From: Ulva prolifera
Taxonomy: Eukaryota; Chlorophyta; Ulvophyceae; Ulvales; Ulvaceae
Direction: 5' to 3'
Assembly: GCA_023078555.1 (NCBI GenBank)
Contig: CM041203.1
Span: 2,495,481-2,559,480 of the forward strand
Length of the DNA: 64,000 bases
In this document: in pieces, positions 45,004 to 57,670 of the stretch
Layout: the number at the start of each line of letters is the position of its first letter
Position numbering within the stretch: the stretch's first letter is position 1
Position numbers and translations under genes: made by a program
Notes under the pieces: model-generated
Told to the model about the DNA's origin: nothing
Databases searched by the model: none
The model's input: the letters and a program-made list of their open reading frames with translations, nothing else

Positions 45004-48000
45004 CGTGGCGCTATAGACTGGAGACGCATGAGGCTGGAGGCATGCTTGGTACAGCTGCTGTGTTGTCCTCCTGAAGGGCTTCATGGCAAGCCTGCTAGAG
45101 ATGGTTCAGGACGCAGACACTGCGCGCGTGGGGAAGGCCGCATGTACATCCTCACAAAACTGACACAGGCATCGGCTGATCCAGTGCTGGTATGCAGACC
45201 CTGCGATAAGGGTGGCTGTAACCATCTGCGATGATGCATGCCTTGCCCGAGTGATGTGCAGAAGCATGCACGATCACACTCTGCCTCCAGCCCGTCAGCG
45301 CTACCAGATGTGCAGGCGGCTGTGTACCGCCTTTTGATTGCAACGGTCTGTCATTCAGGATCTGGGGTTTGGCAGACGTGCATGCCATGTGATCACTTGA
45401 TGCCACACACCGAGATGCAATATAGCAGTTACAGCGATCCAGAATGCTACAACCAAGTAATGCACAGCAACATACAAACACATTGGATGTTGAGACATCA
45501 GTCTGGTTCACATCGAGACCAAGACACCTCAGTGAAACAGTTACATGACCCGCTGTGCCCAGTCGAGGCTGCCAGCCAGCCGAGGAAGGAGGGCCGATTG
45601 GACTACCTCGATGCGAAGCTGCGGGCAGGAAAACTGTCTTCAAAGGTACCACCAGACTCTGTTGTTGCTCGGAGCTGACCATGCACTGCCACCGGACTGG
45701 TGGCTGTGTGAGGCCACATCTCATCTCTGTGTTGAGCACCCCACTGGTACGCTTCAATTGCCCCGAAATCTACTACAAGGTACCACAAACGGCCAACAAT
45801 GCGGTGTCATAAGCAGAGGTGGCGATCAAAGGCCTGCTCTGAGAGGCCGTTAGCACCACACCTCACTTCTCTGTTACCTCCTGTGACAGACCTTGCCTAA
45901 TCAGGTCTTGCGTGATCTCGCAGCACAAAAAAGCATATCGCCGTCAAGATCTTCTCGTCAATACAATCATTCTCAGTAATGTGGCGCAAGAGCAAAAAAC
46001 AGATATTCTGTCGCTGTCATGTGGCCAGAGCATGAGGCGGAAGCTCTGTCCACTTTATGTGGGGGGAGGCAGTGTGCTTGCGAGTCTGAGACCCATGGCA
46101 ACTCGGCTATGTTCCATCGAAAGCATCGGCTTCTGGCGGAGACGATTCAGGAACGTAGAAAGCAGGTCTGGACAAGCGTAATCCTGGTGTCAGGCCTGCC
46201 TCAGGAACAGCACTTCATAGGGCTGCAACCCACTGCCCGCGAAGGGCATGCTGTCGCAAGCTTCACCTCCATTCACCATGATGAGATGCTGCTGCGAAGG
46301 CTTGACGCCGAGCATATTCCATAGTTTCTCCTTGAGATGTCTAACAAGCATTCCATCTTTCACCTACAGAATCACGTACGCCCTTATCCTGTGCATAGCA
46401 ACGATGATCTCATTCGGACACGTTGTCGTCCAGATTGACATCCATTTATGGCTCGTGTAGCGTACATGAACGGTGAGGTCGTGGCCGTCTGATGTGCGGA
46501 CGACCAGCGCAAGAGGGCCCACCACCGGGTGAGAGCAAACCGCTCCATCCGCATCAACGTGCGAGCTGAACACATGCGAATCTGGAACAGTTGAAGGCTT
46601 TCGGCAGCGTTTGACTCCCGCTATCGGCGAATACGCTGACTCTGGTGAGTATTCATCGTAGCGGAAGCGATACCTGCAGCCGTGACATGCAGGCCGTGAC
46701 AAAGAGTGATTCCTATGTGACATGTTGTGTGATGAGCTATATAAAGATCTGCCAGAGTGCAATGAAATACTCAACGCAGGCAAGCCGAACAGGATGTTGA
46801 CAAAGCAGCTGTAATGCCAGGCAACGGCGGGACATACCGGTCACCGATGGAGCCTTTACTCTCTGCGATCATCTCAGTGTAATGTGTCGTGTCGGCGTCT
46901 GAGCAGCTGTTGCGCTTGGGGCGGCCGTCCGTTTCCGTGTGACGGTATTTTACATCCCGAGCCAGGTCCGTGCTTGAATATCTAGTTCCCAGGCGCGCCT
47001 CTACGCAATGATACTCACTACCTGTTCCCCACATGCTAGTACATCGCCGTACGGTTTCAGCCGGGTCATGCGGGCCTAACAAACACCGACGTTCTAGCCG
47101 GGCGATGGGCGAGTACCCATCATGATCATCAATTTCTACCTCCACAAAGGGATGAGCCTTTAAAGATATGCCATGAGTGCGGCAGTGTGAAGGGGCGCTG
47201 TCTTGACGCATCAAAGCCTGGCCACGCCCGGCCGTGCCGTGTGCGCGCGATAAACCACCACGACGCTGATTGATGATGTGAGAAATATCTTGAACAGCTT
47301 GAAAGATCTATTCACGCCTTCTCATAAGAGGATATCAGATCCCTATTTGCTGATGAACAAGTTCAGCGTCTTTGCTTCTTCACCCCCGGACAGCTGGGCC
47401 CCTCTCGACGGCAGTAAATACGTGTTTCTGAGGCTGGATGCTGAGTCAGTTCGTTTGGCACGCATAGGTTGAAGCCTAGCTTTGAAGGATGATCGTGAAG
47501 CTATGCGTAGCCGAGACAACGCATCTATCGACATACGTGGCATGCGTTGTTTGTGCCCACAGACGGGTGCGACTGACGGTCTGCACTATAGAGAGATGAA
47601 AACTGCTGAGCCACTCAGTGCATCTGCGCTCTTCAGGGCTTGTGTCTATAGACAGTGTCTACAAGAATACTGCGTCACATGACGGGCCTCCACAACTTCG
47701 GGACATGGGCGAATATCTCGTTTCATGGTGTGGTCATGTCTTGCGCATGCTATCTCACCGTTGATGTAGCCATCCAGACCGGTCGAGCAAACAGTCCCGC
47801 TCGGCCATCGGCAGCCTTGATCCCCGGATCCGCGCCAGCTAGGTCTATTCCGGAAGTCCCTTGCGACAGGTCTAGGCTTGTGCACCTTACTTTCGACCAG
47901 GGACATTTGGACGTGTGTCGCTGGTACGTGTACAATCCGAGGACAGTGCAACCTTGCCCGCGAAGGCGCATGTGTAGATCGCACCATGTGCGTCGCGTGC

Positions 48001-48512
48001 TTTGCAACCACCAATCACTTGTGACCATGACGCACACGCCACGAGTCGTCAGACCTTCGTCCGGGCCATCTGTCAACAAGCCCAGATCGTAGTTTATTGC
48101 GAATGGCTCAGATGGGATATTTTTCATGCTACATTACGATGCTTAGGGCGTGCTGAGAGGTCGCCGAGGCGAAGCTCCAAGCGCGCTGGAGCTCATGCGG
48201 CGGCCCCATGCATCCACAAGCTCGATGGTGACATCTCGCAGCAACTGCTGAGCGCGCAGCTGGAGTGTGTCTCTCAAATCGATGCCATACAAGGTCAGAG
48301 CGGCTCGGGGATGCACCAATTATAGCAATGGCGTGGCATGCGGACAAGACGGAAGCAGACCCTTCAGGTTCGACAAGCGCGGACTGAAGCAATAAATTGA
48401 TTAATATTGCCGCGATATCGTGGTCATCAATCATGATATCATGACCGGATCGCTTTTCTAGCCGCGCTTGGGCCTGCAAACTTTTCGGCCGAGAAGTATA
48501 TACTACAACATG

Positions 48513-48577
48513 TTGATGTTGATGCGGATGAGATTCGGTTTCAGTGTTTGTTTTCTCCCGTTCACTCTTTTGTAATC
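48513..48577 (+). mobile_element. Non-LTR tail insertion (family A), 65 bp
   Basis: The insert reads GCGGATGAGATTCGG, then TTTGTTTTCTCCCGTTCACT, then CTTTTGTAATC. ACAACATG occurs immediately before (48505-48512) and after (48578-48585), an 8-bp target-site duplication. It is nearly identical over its core to the copy at 61701-61820. Confidence 0.75.
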
Positions 48578-49574
48578 ACAACATGCCGCATGATCATGAC
48601 ACACGATCTAGATGGATCTGGCGCCTGTGTTTTGAGATCGCAGATCGGACTATACCTTCTGACACAGATGACGTCATGGCATGCGCAGCTGCGCATCACC
48701 AGCGCACTCGCGAATGTATACATGACATATCCTGAGATTTTCGGAGCGGCGACGTCGGGTGAGCACCAGACGCAGATCGGAATGAAGCGCACCGCCCACT
48801 CCTCTGCTGCTAGAGCGCTATCGCGACATGGGCACCATACGCCGGCACGACAGCCCGAGCGCGTGCGAGCAATCCCGCGCGGCAGGTGTGCACATACGTC
48901 AGCAGCCCGTCCGTGAGCACGGTTGACTCACGCTCCATGTCGTAACATGCATGATTACGCCCAGCGCAGATGTAATGAAAACCTCGTTACGACCGAAACT
49001 CGTTACGTCTGCAAGTGATTTTCGCTGTCATGCTTTACGCATCATCCTGAGCAATGTTTCCTTGCCTGCCCGCGTTGCGAGAGATGACAGCGGACGCTGT
49101 GATTGACGTCCAACCTCCGACCGTCATCAGAGGTCTGTTCCAGGAGAGTAATCGTTTAGGAGAATCAAACCAGCACGTGCACAGCACACCATTCTCTCCC
49201 GGAAAACCCCACGGCAGCAGCGCATCCTCGAGTCCCGGCAGTCCTTAACCATGTTGCAACGCTTTCGTGCCTCTGTTTGCGTATTCGTCATGGTTGGTTT
49301 CATGCGCAGCGATAGCTCGAGCTATAGCTCGGCTGCTCGGAGCTTCCGACATGCGCAATCGTGACAACGCCCATGGCCAAGTGCGAGCCTGCTGGACGCG
49401 CTACAGCTGCCTACATGCGCACGTAAGACATCTGAACTCCAGCCTAGTCCGCAGGCTGCATCATCGTTCGAGTGGCGGTCACCACGACTGGCGCAAGCTT
49501 CTTAAGAGTGTGCGTGTCTCAGAATGTGTATGTGGCTCAGGTGCACTGCGTGCAAAAGCCGGCACTGCCAGCCC

Positions 49575-49650
49575 CCATGGTTCTACAGAAGAGCGACCGC
49601 GCGCAGACAAACACAGCAAAACAGGCTGTTCCGCAGCGCAGTTCACACAC
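49575..49650 (-). mobile_element. Non-LTR tail insertion (family A), diverged
   Basis: On the minus strand it reads TGTTTTGCTGTGTTTGTCTG, then GGTCGCTCTTCTGTAGAACC, the family A tail. Flanks CACTGCCAGCCC and CACTGCGCCAGCCC suggest a decayed target-site duplication. Ends are approximate. Confidence 0.5.
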
Positions 49651-49911
49651 GCAGCTCCACTGCGCCAGCCCGCCTTGGTCGGAAGCTACAGCGCGCTCTA
49701 AGTTCTTTAAATTAAAGCATTGCGCTGGCCAGTATGTATTGAAACGATGACATTGCGACTGTGCCACCATTCAACCGTTACAAACAACCGGCAGCTGGCG
49801 CTGCCTGAGCCCGGCGGCGACGACTTGCAAGGTCTGGAAGGCTACCGGCTTCTTCGCGACTTCCTCTCGAGATCTCGGTTGTGCCGCTTCGCGAGAGGAC
49901 CTTTTGTGATT

Positions 49912-49968
49912 ACAGAAGAGTAACCGTGTGCAACAGCACAGTCTCTCCCGATTCTTCCGAATGTTTCG
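49912..49968 (-). mobile_element. Non-LTR tail insertion (family A), 57 bp
   Basis: On the minus strand the insert ends with GCACACGGTTACTCTTCTGT. TTGTGATT flanks it at 49904-49911 and 49969-49976. The 5' part is shorter and more diverged than other family A copies. Confidence 0.5.
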
Positions 49969-52235
49969 TTGTGATTGCTCGGGGCCCGGTACCCTGTTCT
50001 GCAACAACCAGTACGCCCTCAGCAGTCGCCCTACGCATCTCTGAGATACAGCCTGTATCTCCTGAGGGCGCTGGCCAGCCACAACATAAGGGACGGGACT
50101 CCTTGCAATTTGTGTTGTGGTACACTGCCTTTCATAAATTCTTTTGCTGCTGTGCGCAACCTGTGTTGCAGAAAGTCCGGCTGCAACCACTCGGATATCC
50201 ATCGATGGTCGCCAAGCATGGGCTTTGCATGCATGCATATGAGCTTAAGATGAATTTGGGTTACACTGAGTAGTGACCAACCGATGGCCTCTGACTCCAG
50301 CAAGGCCGGGTCCGATGGGAGTGCGGGATGCCTTTGTTGGCATGTGCAGGGATTGCGGAGACGGCTTGGGCGATGCAATTGCATTAATGTCCTGGGTACG
50401 GTGCGGCGTGGGCCGGCGAAGGTGCGCGGCGGTGTGCCGGGCTGGCATGGTGTGCTGTGGCTCAGGGGGTGGGGGTGGGGTTTGGGGCCAGGGCGGCCCC
50501 CGGCAATCAGGCGACCATGATGGGCAGCCTCAGGCAGCGGTGTGTTGGGCGTGGCCCAGTCGTACCGCGACGGGCGTTGTGGTGTTGGCGGTTGTGTTGT
50601 TGTGTGTTACAAAGGAAAAAGCCGGAGGGGCCGGTAGCACCGCCAGGACCAAAAGGGAGAGCACGAACAACGCAACGCGCACGCAGCAGGAGAGCAACAG
50701 CCAACGCCAAGGCACAACAAGCACCCACACACCCCCACGCTCCCACACACTACCACACGAACCACACACCGAAACCCGACCCACGCACCCACGCAGCCGC
50801 ACGCGGCCCAGACCCAAACCCAAACACATGACCAAGCACCCACAAACCCACACGCCAACACGCTACACGACCCGCCGCCCGCACGGCCGCGGCAGCCCCA
50901 TGCAGCGGCCCGGCCGGCGCCGGCCCCACACGGAAGCCGCCGGGGGCCCCCAGGACCCCCGCCCCCAATGCCCCGATCAGGCCAGCCCCGGGCGCCGGGA
51001 CAACACACGGGGGCGTCCCCATCCGCGAAACCCGGAACGGAGCACGGCCGAGGCGCGCCGTGTGCGGGGGCCGGCGCACGCGGCCGAGGCAGCACACGCC
51101 GCCTACCAGCGCGTCCGAGCCTCGGACGGCGCCCGGCCCGCGAGAGAGCGACGTGGACGCCGCGGGCGGCTCGTCGCTCAGGCCGGATGACCAGTGAGCG
51201 GCGAGAGATCATCACATGGGACCGCAAGTCCCGTCAGTACCGCCTTGCCTGCGTGACGCGCCATCAGCGGGGCAGCGGTGTGAACCTGGCGTGCAACGGC
51301 GCGGCAGAGCGTCGTGGAGATGTCGCGCATCGCATTCTCCAGGAAGCGCCGCCGAGAGACCGCGCCTGCCCCTGCAGCCACATCGGCGAGCCTGTTCAGG
51401 AATGCGAACGCCGCCGGGCCCACGCGCCCGTATGTTTCATGCGACAGCGGGACCAAGCTGAGCCCTCCGACTCCCGAGCGGCCGTACTTGTCGCGTTTCC
51501 GCCGGTCGGCGGCGTCCGCCGAGGCGCCGTCGCGCACAGGGGAGGTCCCCTGCGGCCGCTGCGGGGCCTGCTGGGGCCGGCGATGCCGGGGTTGGGCCGG
51601 TCATCTCGACGTCATCCGTCAACACGACAGCAGCTGCAAAGGTGGTGGGAATGGGGACCTGGGCGCCAAGAGGGGTTGCGGGCGCGGCCGAGGCCAGGGA
51701 GGCTGAGGGATCGGGGAGGGCTGCTGTGGAAGAGGTTGGACGCGGTGCCGCGGGGCACGCATCGGGGGACCCTGGGGGGTTCTGAGGGCTGAGGACGGCG
51801 GCGCTGAGCACAGCCGCGCCCAGCACGGCGGCGGCGTCATCGCGCGCGGGCGTGGCGGAGGTGTCGCTGGAGAGGGGGGGCCAAGCCTGGGCGCCAAGAG
51901 GGGCTGAGGGCGCGGCCGGGGCTTTGGCGGGCGGGGAGGTGGCAGAGGGTGACGCGTTGCCGGCCGTGGAGGGAGCTGCGAGACCTTGACCGAGGCCCTT
52001 TGGGAGCCTGCTCAGGTGCGGCTTCACCGCCGATGTGATGCCGCTGCGCACGATCACGCGCCTCCACGTCTCGACGAGCAGGTTGTGACGTGCGACGACC
52101 GTTCCCCACAGAGAAGCGCAGACCAGCGAGTGCGTGCCCGCCTCCCCGCTTCGCCCGCATGGGCAGTCTCCATCATCGGCGAGGCGCGGGAGGAGGGATT
52201 CCCCAAGCCGCAGCCGAGTGTACACGCCGAACTCC

Positions 52236-52350
52236 ATGTCGGACAGACGGCTGTGTTGTTGTTCCGTGTCGGCTGTGTTGTTGTTCCGTGTTCCGTGTCG
52301 GACAGACGGCTGTGTTGTTGTTCCATGTCGGACAGACGGCTGTGTTGTTG
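52236..52350 (+). repeat. Minisatellite, about 30-bp units
   Basis: Units built from GTCGGACAGACGGCTGTGTT plus GTTGTTCC recur about four times with internal deletions. They lie inside the LINE fragment at 50600-52570, at the 5' side of its recognisable protein segment. In the element's sense direction they keep a frame reading QPSVRHG repeats. Confidence 0.8.
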
Positions 52351-52497
52351 TGTGTGGGCCGTGGGGTCTGTGCGTGCGTGTATGGGTGTGTGGGTGTGTG
52401 CTTGGCGGTCTGCGGATCTGTGTCGTTTGCTGCGCCGGTGATGGGTTTCCTGGGCGTGGTGGGTGTCGCGTGCGTGGGTGGCTGGGTGTTTGCTCGG

Positions 52498-52555
52498 CCT
52501 GTTTGCTTCTTTCGCGGTGCTGCCCGCCTTGCTGCCTTTGTCCTTGTAACACTCT
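52498..52555 (+). repeat. Family C retrotransposon tail
   Basis: TTTCGCGGTGCTGCCCGCC, then TGCCTTTGTCCTTGTAACAC, matches the 3' end of the LINE fragment at 50600-52570 (GGTGCTACCGGCCCC...CTTTGTAACAC on its strand). Related tails lie at 53068-53115 and, reversed, 54560-54625. It overlaps the mapped 5' side of that fragment, so the elements are nested or adjacent. Confidence 0.45.
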
Positions 52556-52570
52556 GCGTAGCGGTGGCAA

Positions 52571-53998
52571 TACCCGGCTCAGGCGTCCCTGATCCTAAAG
52601 AACCCACACTGAATTGCACATCTCAGCAGGTGTAGGAGCACAGCGCACCCAAGCCACATGTGCAGCCAGCATATGACCTCCCATGCATATGCGGAAGCAT
52701 GCAACAGTGCACCCTCAATTTGTTGAACACCGGTACACCACCACCACGTGGAATCACGCACGTGTATGCGCCCCACACGCAACATCGAATTGTGGTGGAC
52801 GCTCGCCCTCACATGCATGGAGGCTGCATCGTGGACCCACGCTGGTGGGCTAGCATGCTGGTTCTTGTGGGTTGCGGGGTGTGTGGTGACATGCCAAATT
52901 CAGAAGGGTGTGCGGGGTGCGGGCTGGGTGTCTCTATGGTGTGTGTGGCGGTCTGGGTGTTGTGTCGGTTGTTGAGGGCCGCCCGGCGCGCGGCGCTGTG
53001 GGCGTTGCGTGCGCTAGTTGCGGCTGTGGGTGCGCTGGCCCAGCTTGCAGGCTGTGTCCTTGCGCTGCTTGCTGGTTTCGCGGTGCTACCCGCCTCACCG
53101 CGTTCATCCTTCACACACCCCGAAACACGCAAGGAGACACCCACACTCCCCACACAACATACGGGGCGGTGTTGTTGTCCGTACACATGTGTGTGGCCGC
53201 GCTGGCCCCTGCTTGTATCGCGTGCGGGCTGCCTTGCCTTGTGCCGTTGTGGGGAGATCGGTTGCTCTGCGGGGGACGCTGGCTGCGGCGCAATCAGGTG
53301 TGGCGCGCTGCGTTGAACAACCTGTTCTTGAGCTGTTGGCGGTTCCTGCTGCGCTACCTGCCGCCTCGCTTGTCTCCTCGAGCTTTACAAACACCTCCAT
53401 TCCAAAAACCCCAAGCCCCCAGGTCGGCGTGTGGTGTGTGTGAGGATATACACCGTGTTCTTGCCGGAGCTCCGGCGTCTCTGCTCCAGTGCTGCAATTC
53501 TTGTACCATGCATAATGCACCATGCAACAGCGCCCCGGCTCCCAGAGACAGGCAGCGAAGCATTGGCCAGCTGCGCACGTGGGCTTGCCCGAGCGGGTGC
53601 ATGCTGGGGCCTCAGCACGGCACAGCACGGCCTCCGGATCGAGTACGGCGAGCCAACACTGCCGGCTGCCGCTTGGTGCGCTACCGTCCAGTGTCTGATG
53701 GAGCAAGACAGTGGCGCTGCGTGAGACAGAAACGTCGGGGTGATCAGGGGCCTGCGCTGGGTAATGAGAGGGCCGGGACGGGGTCGGCGCGCTGGGCTGC
53801 GATGCGCCGCCGGCTGCCGACACGCACAGGTGCACAGGGAAGCATTACATCACAAGAAAAAGGCCTCATGCATATGGGCATCGCCGGACGCGGCACATGC
53901 ACGCGATGCCTGAATGGCGAGGCTGCCAGCGCACGCAAGAGCGGCCGCGCCGTAAATTAAACAAATGCACAACACAACACACTCTGGCACAGCCGTAC
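52571..53998. other. Repeat-rich intergenic stretch
   Basis: 1.4 kb with G/T-rich and C/A-rich low-complexity sequence and a family C tail near 53068-53115 (TTTCGCGGTGCTACCCGCC). Long open frames on both strands reflect the biased composition. No gene supported. Confidence 0.4.
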
Positions 53999-54285
53999 CG
54001 CAAATAGTGAAACAGCAATGCTCTCATCTCTCTGGCAGAGAGCCTCTGCATGTCTTCTGAAAGGGTTCCTGGCGCCACATCAGAGGCATCTCGGCCTCCT
54101 GTGCCTGGCAGAATAATCAACATAAAAAAACACTGCAGTAGCTGGCTCACCACAGCCACACTGCAGGACATCCGAGGGCCGCTCCACACGCTGCACTGGG
54201 CAGGGCCGCAGCGCATGCATGCGCCGTGCTCAATGTCAGCAACTTGGACGCCGCTAGACTGCGGGGCGGACGGGGCGTCGGACAT
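53999..54285 (-). CDS. Hypothetical gene, two 5' exons
   Basis: Exon 1 (54225-54285) reads MSDAPSAPQSSGVQVADIEH from an ATG. Exon 2 (53999-54104) reads TGGRDASDVAPGTLSED, then LSAREMRALLFHYLR. They join in frame only if the first intron begins with GC (GCGCATGC), the same donor type as in the gankyrin-like gene. The second exon looks like a real amphipathic helix region. Further exons would lie below 53999 but I could not find them. The family is not recognised. Chance openness is possible given the short lengths. Confidence 0.27.
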
Positions 54286-54650
54286 TGAGTGAGTCTAGTG
54301 AGACTTGCCGCCTTCAGCTTGCTGCACAGCAGTGTCCACCTGCAGACACATGGCCTGGTCAGCATATGGGCACATGATACATCATCTTCAGGAACATCCG
54401 AGACTGACTGCTCCGCACAGCACGCAGCACAGCACTGGTATGGTTGACGGAATGCCAGAGCTGCAACACGTTCCCATTGCAGGTGTCTGCTTCCAGCTAA
54501 GTTACATAAAATCGGGTTTACTTGGATATGTCTTCATCGGACAATCGGCGCCACCATGTCTGTTTTGCAAGGCGAGGCAGGTAGCACCGCGAAACCAGCA
54601 AGCAGCACAAGGACACAAACACCGACCCGGGCCCAATGGGTTGAGGGTGG
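54286..54650. other. Intergenic stretch with a reversed family C tail
   Basis: No gene recognised. At about 54560-54625, minus strand, TTTCGCGGTGCTACCTGCC preceded by GTGTCCTTGTGCTGCTTGC repeats the family C tail of 53041-53100. Confidence 0.4.
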
Positions 54651-54893
54651 ATTAAAAGCTACCCCCTCCGTTTCAGGAGGTCGTGGGTTCGATTCTGCGT
54701 GCGCTTTGGGGAATCGAAGTGGCCGTACGTGACCACCTCGCATAGCACAGGAGGAGGCCCTGTGAGTTGCGTACGGTCGTCTGAGGGGGGTTTCCAGGTG
54801 GTTTACCCCTTCGGCATATGTGGTCCCGTTAATTCGGAGTTGTCAATGTCCAGTAGGATACGGCTCAGTAAATTCAGATTTACTTTACTTTAC
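54651..54893 (+). repeat. tRNA-derived SINE, near-full copy 1
   Basis: The head has a CCTCC/GGAGG stem (an anticodon-arm-like hairpin) and then GTCGTGGGTTCGATTCTGC, which contains an RNA polymerase III B box (GGTTCGATTC) in a T-arm setting. The body follows (ACCACCTCGCATAGCACA, GTGAGTTGCGTACGGTCGTC). The 3' part is TTCGGAGTTGTCAATGTCC, then CGGCTCAGTAAATTCAG, with a TTTAC-repeat tail. The copy at 57671-57905 shares the whole layout, which shows a real family and not a lone tRNA relic. The A box is not clear, so the 5' end is approximate. Confidence 0.82.
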
Positions 54894-57670
54894 CCGGTAC
54901 CACACACCTACGCCACCGTCGCAGCCAGCGCCCCCATGTCCATGTACACACACGTGCATGCACAGCCCAGAGCAAACGAGGAGGCAGCGTTATGTTCGAG
55001 ATGGTGGATGGTTGGGCTGTGGAGGGTGAGGCGTTTGTGTTGCATCCAGTGCTACAAGGCCACTATCATGGATACGGCGACAGCCTGGATCAGGCGAGGC
55101 TGAATCACCGCATAGACAACGACACCTGCCTGTTTCTGTGGCATACCGGCTAGTCACCTAGCACTCCCGCAGCTTTGGCAGCAATAGGTGGCAGCTGTGT
55201 TGTGTATGTTTGCTGCGCGCTGCAGGCAGCAGTATATGGAGCTGTGCCAATTCATGGCCTGGTGGTCGTGTATGTTTGCTGGGTGTGGCAGCATGAAGAG
55301 CCTCCTGTGGGAACGGAAAAAAGTGCTGTGAAGTACATGCAGGTGATGAAGACAGTGGCATGCATTCTGCACACCAACCGCTGCAAAAATATCAGCCGTG
55401 CATGCCCAAAAGGGCACCGGGAGAGGGTTGGAGATGCCATAGCAGGTGCAGCCGACTGGATGATGCAGCTGCCATAGCTACAATGTGGTTGGCATTGGGG
55501 AGGGACGTGATCTGCGGTGTGGATTTTGCAGTGGATTTCAGGCAGGCCGACGTTTGGCACTGTGTGTTACCAAAACAAAATCGGGGTGGCAGGTAGCCAG
55601 GCTGCCTGTGTTGGCCGCTGTGTGGCAGTGCAGGTGGGTGGGCAGGGAATTACCTCTTCACGCCACTCGCGCTCCTCGGGCGTCAGTCCAAGCCCTGCCT
55701 GCGACATCCTGTCCCTGCACACGCCACGCGCAATGGACCACAGCAGTTGGACAACTTGTCGAGATATCCTGTGTCGTGCTCAGAGAGCAGTCAAGACGAG
55801 TCGTAGAGTAGCGGGAGACGACTGCAGCAGACGACCGCACCACTCAGACACAACAGGATCAATCGGAAACTAATCATGAGCCACTGTTCGAACTAGGATA
55901 TTTGGAGTTGTATCGGTGGGCGCGGACCTTGTGTCAAGAAGCTTGGCAATTGTGTCTCGGCTGGGCCGGTCCTTACAGAACTCTGCGTCGAGCTCGCCGT
56001 GATCTACACGCGATGAGGACTGTTAGCAGTGCTTAGCAGCTGGTGCATTGGGCGTACGCCGTGCTGCTCCAGATGCGGACTGTTGCCCGTTCCCGTGAGC
56101 ACTCAGAGCCGTGCTTGGGTCGTCACACAGCATCAGCACGTCGCTGGTCAGCAGATGTTTAAAAACAGACTCGGACTTTGATGCTTCAGACATTCAGTAG
56201 CAGCTGGACACGATTCATGGAATACGCGGACCAGGCACATTCCCATGGCATTCGAGCTCAAAAACCGAGGAGCTGCCCTCCGGAATGCCGGTGTCGATGG
56301 CAGAGCATGCCACGGAAGGTACACGCGTAGAAGGCGGGCACATGCAAGTGCGTTATTGCATGCTTGTAACAGCCACGCGCTGAGCAACGTCGGCACAGCG
56401 CACCCTTGTTGTACACTTCTTCGCGGAGCTTGTAGTCGTCGCTATCAACATTTCGAGAATGCCGCTCCACAGCATCCTGCAGCAAACCACTCGAAGTTCA
56501 GGTATGAACATAACAGTGGGGCTCGCTTGCGTGGAGCTGCTGTATCGGGGCGGGTCTGCGCACAGCCATCGGTGCTAGCTGCTGACGCAGCTCACATTTG
56601 GGCAGATTTGGGCACCTATGCAGTAAATGGCTCAAGCAGTCAACACAACATGCTGTATACATGCGGTTGTACAGCATCACGAAGCTGTTGAAGTGTTAAT
56701 GCTGTGGTCTGTCGTCCGCTATATCCAGTCATGATCAGAGCGCGTGTCCCGGGCCGGTTCGCGGCTCCTGTCCTATCGGAAACGCAGCGCTGCAGGCGGG
56801 ATTTGAGGAAAAAGGTCGCACCTTCAGATCAACAGCATTGTGAATCAGTTTTTGCGGGTCGTTCATCTTTATGTACGTTCGATGGTGCTCGTTGCACGGA
56901 AATTTAAGCCTGATGTGACCTGGAAACAGCTGTTTCCTTGTATACACTGAGATAGCCCGCACAATCGTCGCTGTAGATACAACCTGTACTGCTGAGTATG
57001 TGAATGTAAGCTGAGGGCCGCATGTCCTTCCTGCGTGACATGGCGTCGGGCAATTGAATGTCGAATGACGTGGATCTACGGGGAATCCTGCGAGCTAGCC
57101 ATGCATGTGACCAGCCTGAGAATCGGATCGCAACATGGAGACCGGACCAGAGCAGCCCACAGCAGCCTCGTACATCGTAACTGCGCAACAGCATCCATTT
57201 CACCCTTTGAAGTTAGGTCCACATTGCTGGTGTGCAGGTCACGGTGGCGTCAGGTCGCCGGCTCATGACAGCTGCGCACAGTCCTCGAGGGCCAGCTGCG
57301 CACCTAGGTGGCAGCTCATGCATGCATATGTAGCACCTAGGTTTGGATGGCTGACCTCAGCCATCCAAACTACCCTCACGCAGCATCAGCATTGCACCAG
57401 CTGTCCAGGAAAACAATCCACCACTGGGGCGTCGCAGGGTAGGAAAAAGTGGACCTGAGCTGCAGCTGCGCTGCCATGTGCAAAGTGCACCAAGCACTGC
57501 AGGCCATGCGCGGCTGATGCAGTCAGTATGTGCATGTGCACGTGGCCATGGGGACACTGGATCTCGAGGGGGATTGGCAAACGCAATCTGCTTGTCACTC
57601 AGTCACCTGCAGCCCCCACATCCTCCCAGAGTCTGCGCAGATAGGTTCGCCTGAAGTAATGTTGGCCACG
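54894..57670. other. Gene-poor stretch between two SINE copies
   Basis: 2.8 kb. The + strand frame 55175-55477 (ending RVGDAIAGAADWMMQLP) has a fairly natural composition but no recognisable family or splice context. Short direct repeats of GTGTATGTTTGCTG occur around 55203-55280. Nothing else supported. Confidence 0.4.

Larger units (their letters stand above)
45004..50279. other. 5.3-kb stretch without an identifiable gene
   Basis: This stretch is lower in GC than the coding parts. Several frames of 120-200 codons occur, partly on both strands (45152-45757 -, 46364-47214 -, 47750-48127 -, 45238-45678 +), but none matches a family I know. Possible exon-like pieces on the + strand are LDYLDAKLRAGKLSSK (ending about 45645), PLVRFNCPEIYYK (ending about 45777) and MFHRKHRLLAETIQERRKQ (about 46109-46165). 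Their splice phases did not join, so I do not call a gene. Retrotransposon-tail insertions lie at 48513-48577, about 49575-49650 and 49912-49968. Confidence 0.4.
50600..52570 (-). mobile_element. C-terminal part of a LINE-like (non-LTR) retrotransposon ORF with 3' region
   Basis: Minus-strand frames carry features of the end of a retrotransposon ORF2. They include FGVYTRLRLGESLLPRL, a knuckle of form CPCG-x7-H-x3-C (residues DGDCPCGRSGEAGTHSLVC) and ARHNLLVETWRRV. A Pro/Ala-rich linker follows, then LSLVPLSHETYGRVG and NRLADVAAGAG ending at 51178. The last block is shared with the element at 57979-58338 (VPLSHETHGRLG, NRLAEVASRCG), which supports a common family. The two blocks lie in different frames and no reverse-transcriptase core was found, so the copy is 5'-truncated and decayed. 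Downstream of the stop the sequence runs to a CTTTGTAACAC end near 50610 that recurs elsewhere as family C tails. Confidence 0.6.

Noticed and set aside
45152-45757. Frames of 146-201 codons open on both strands
   Set aside because: No family resemblance on either strand and no consistent splice phases, so neither is called.
46364-47214. Two overlapping minus-strand frames of 139 and 147 codons
   Set aside because: Composition is plausible but no motif, start context or exon border supports a gene; mentioned only in the stretch description.
50273-51190. A 305-codon + strand frame rich in Thr, Pro, Arg and His
   Set aside because: It is the antisense of the 3' region of a LINE fragment and of C/A-rich low-complexity DNA; composition explains the openness.
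54675-54715. A functional tRNA gene at the SINE head
   Set aside because: The B-box/T-arm part is followed by a conserved non-tRNA body shared with another copy, so it is a SINE head.
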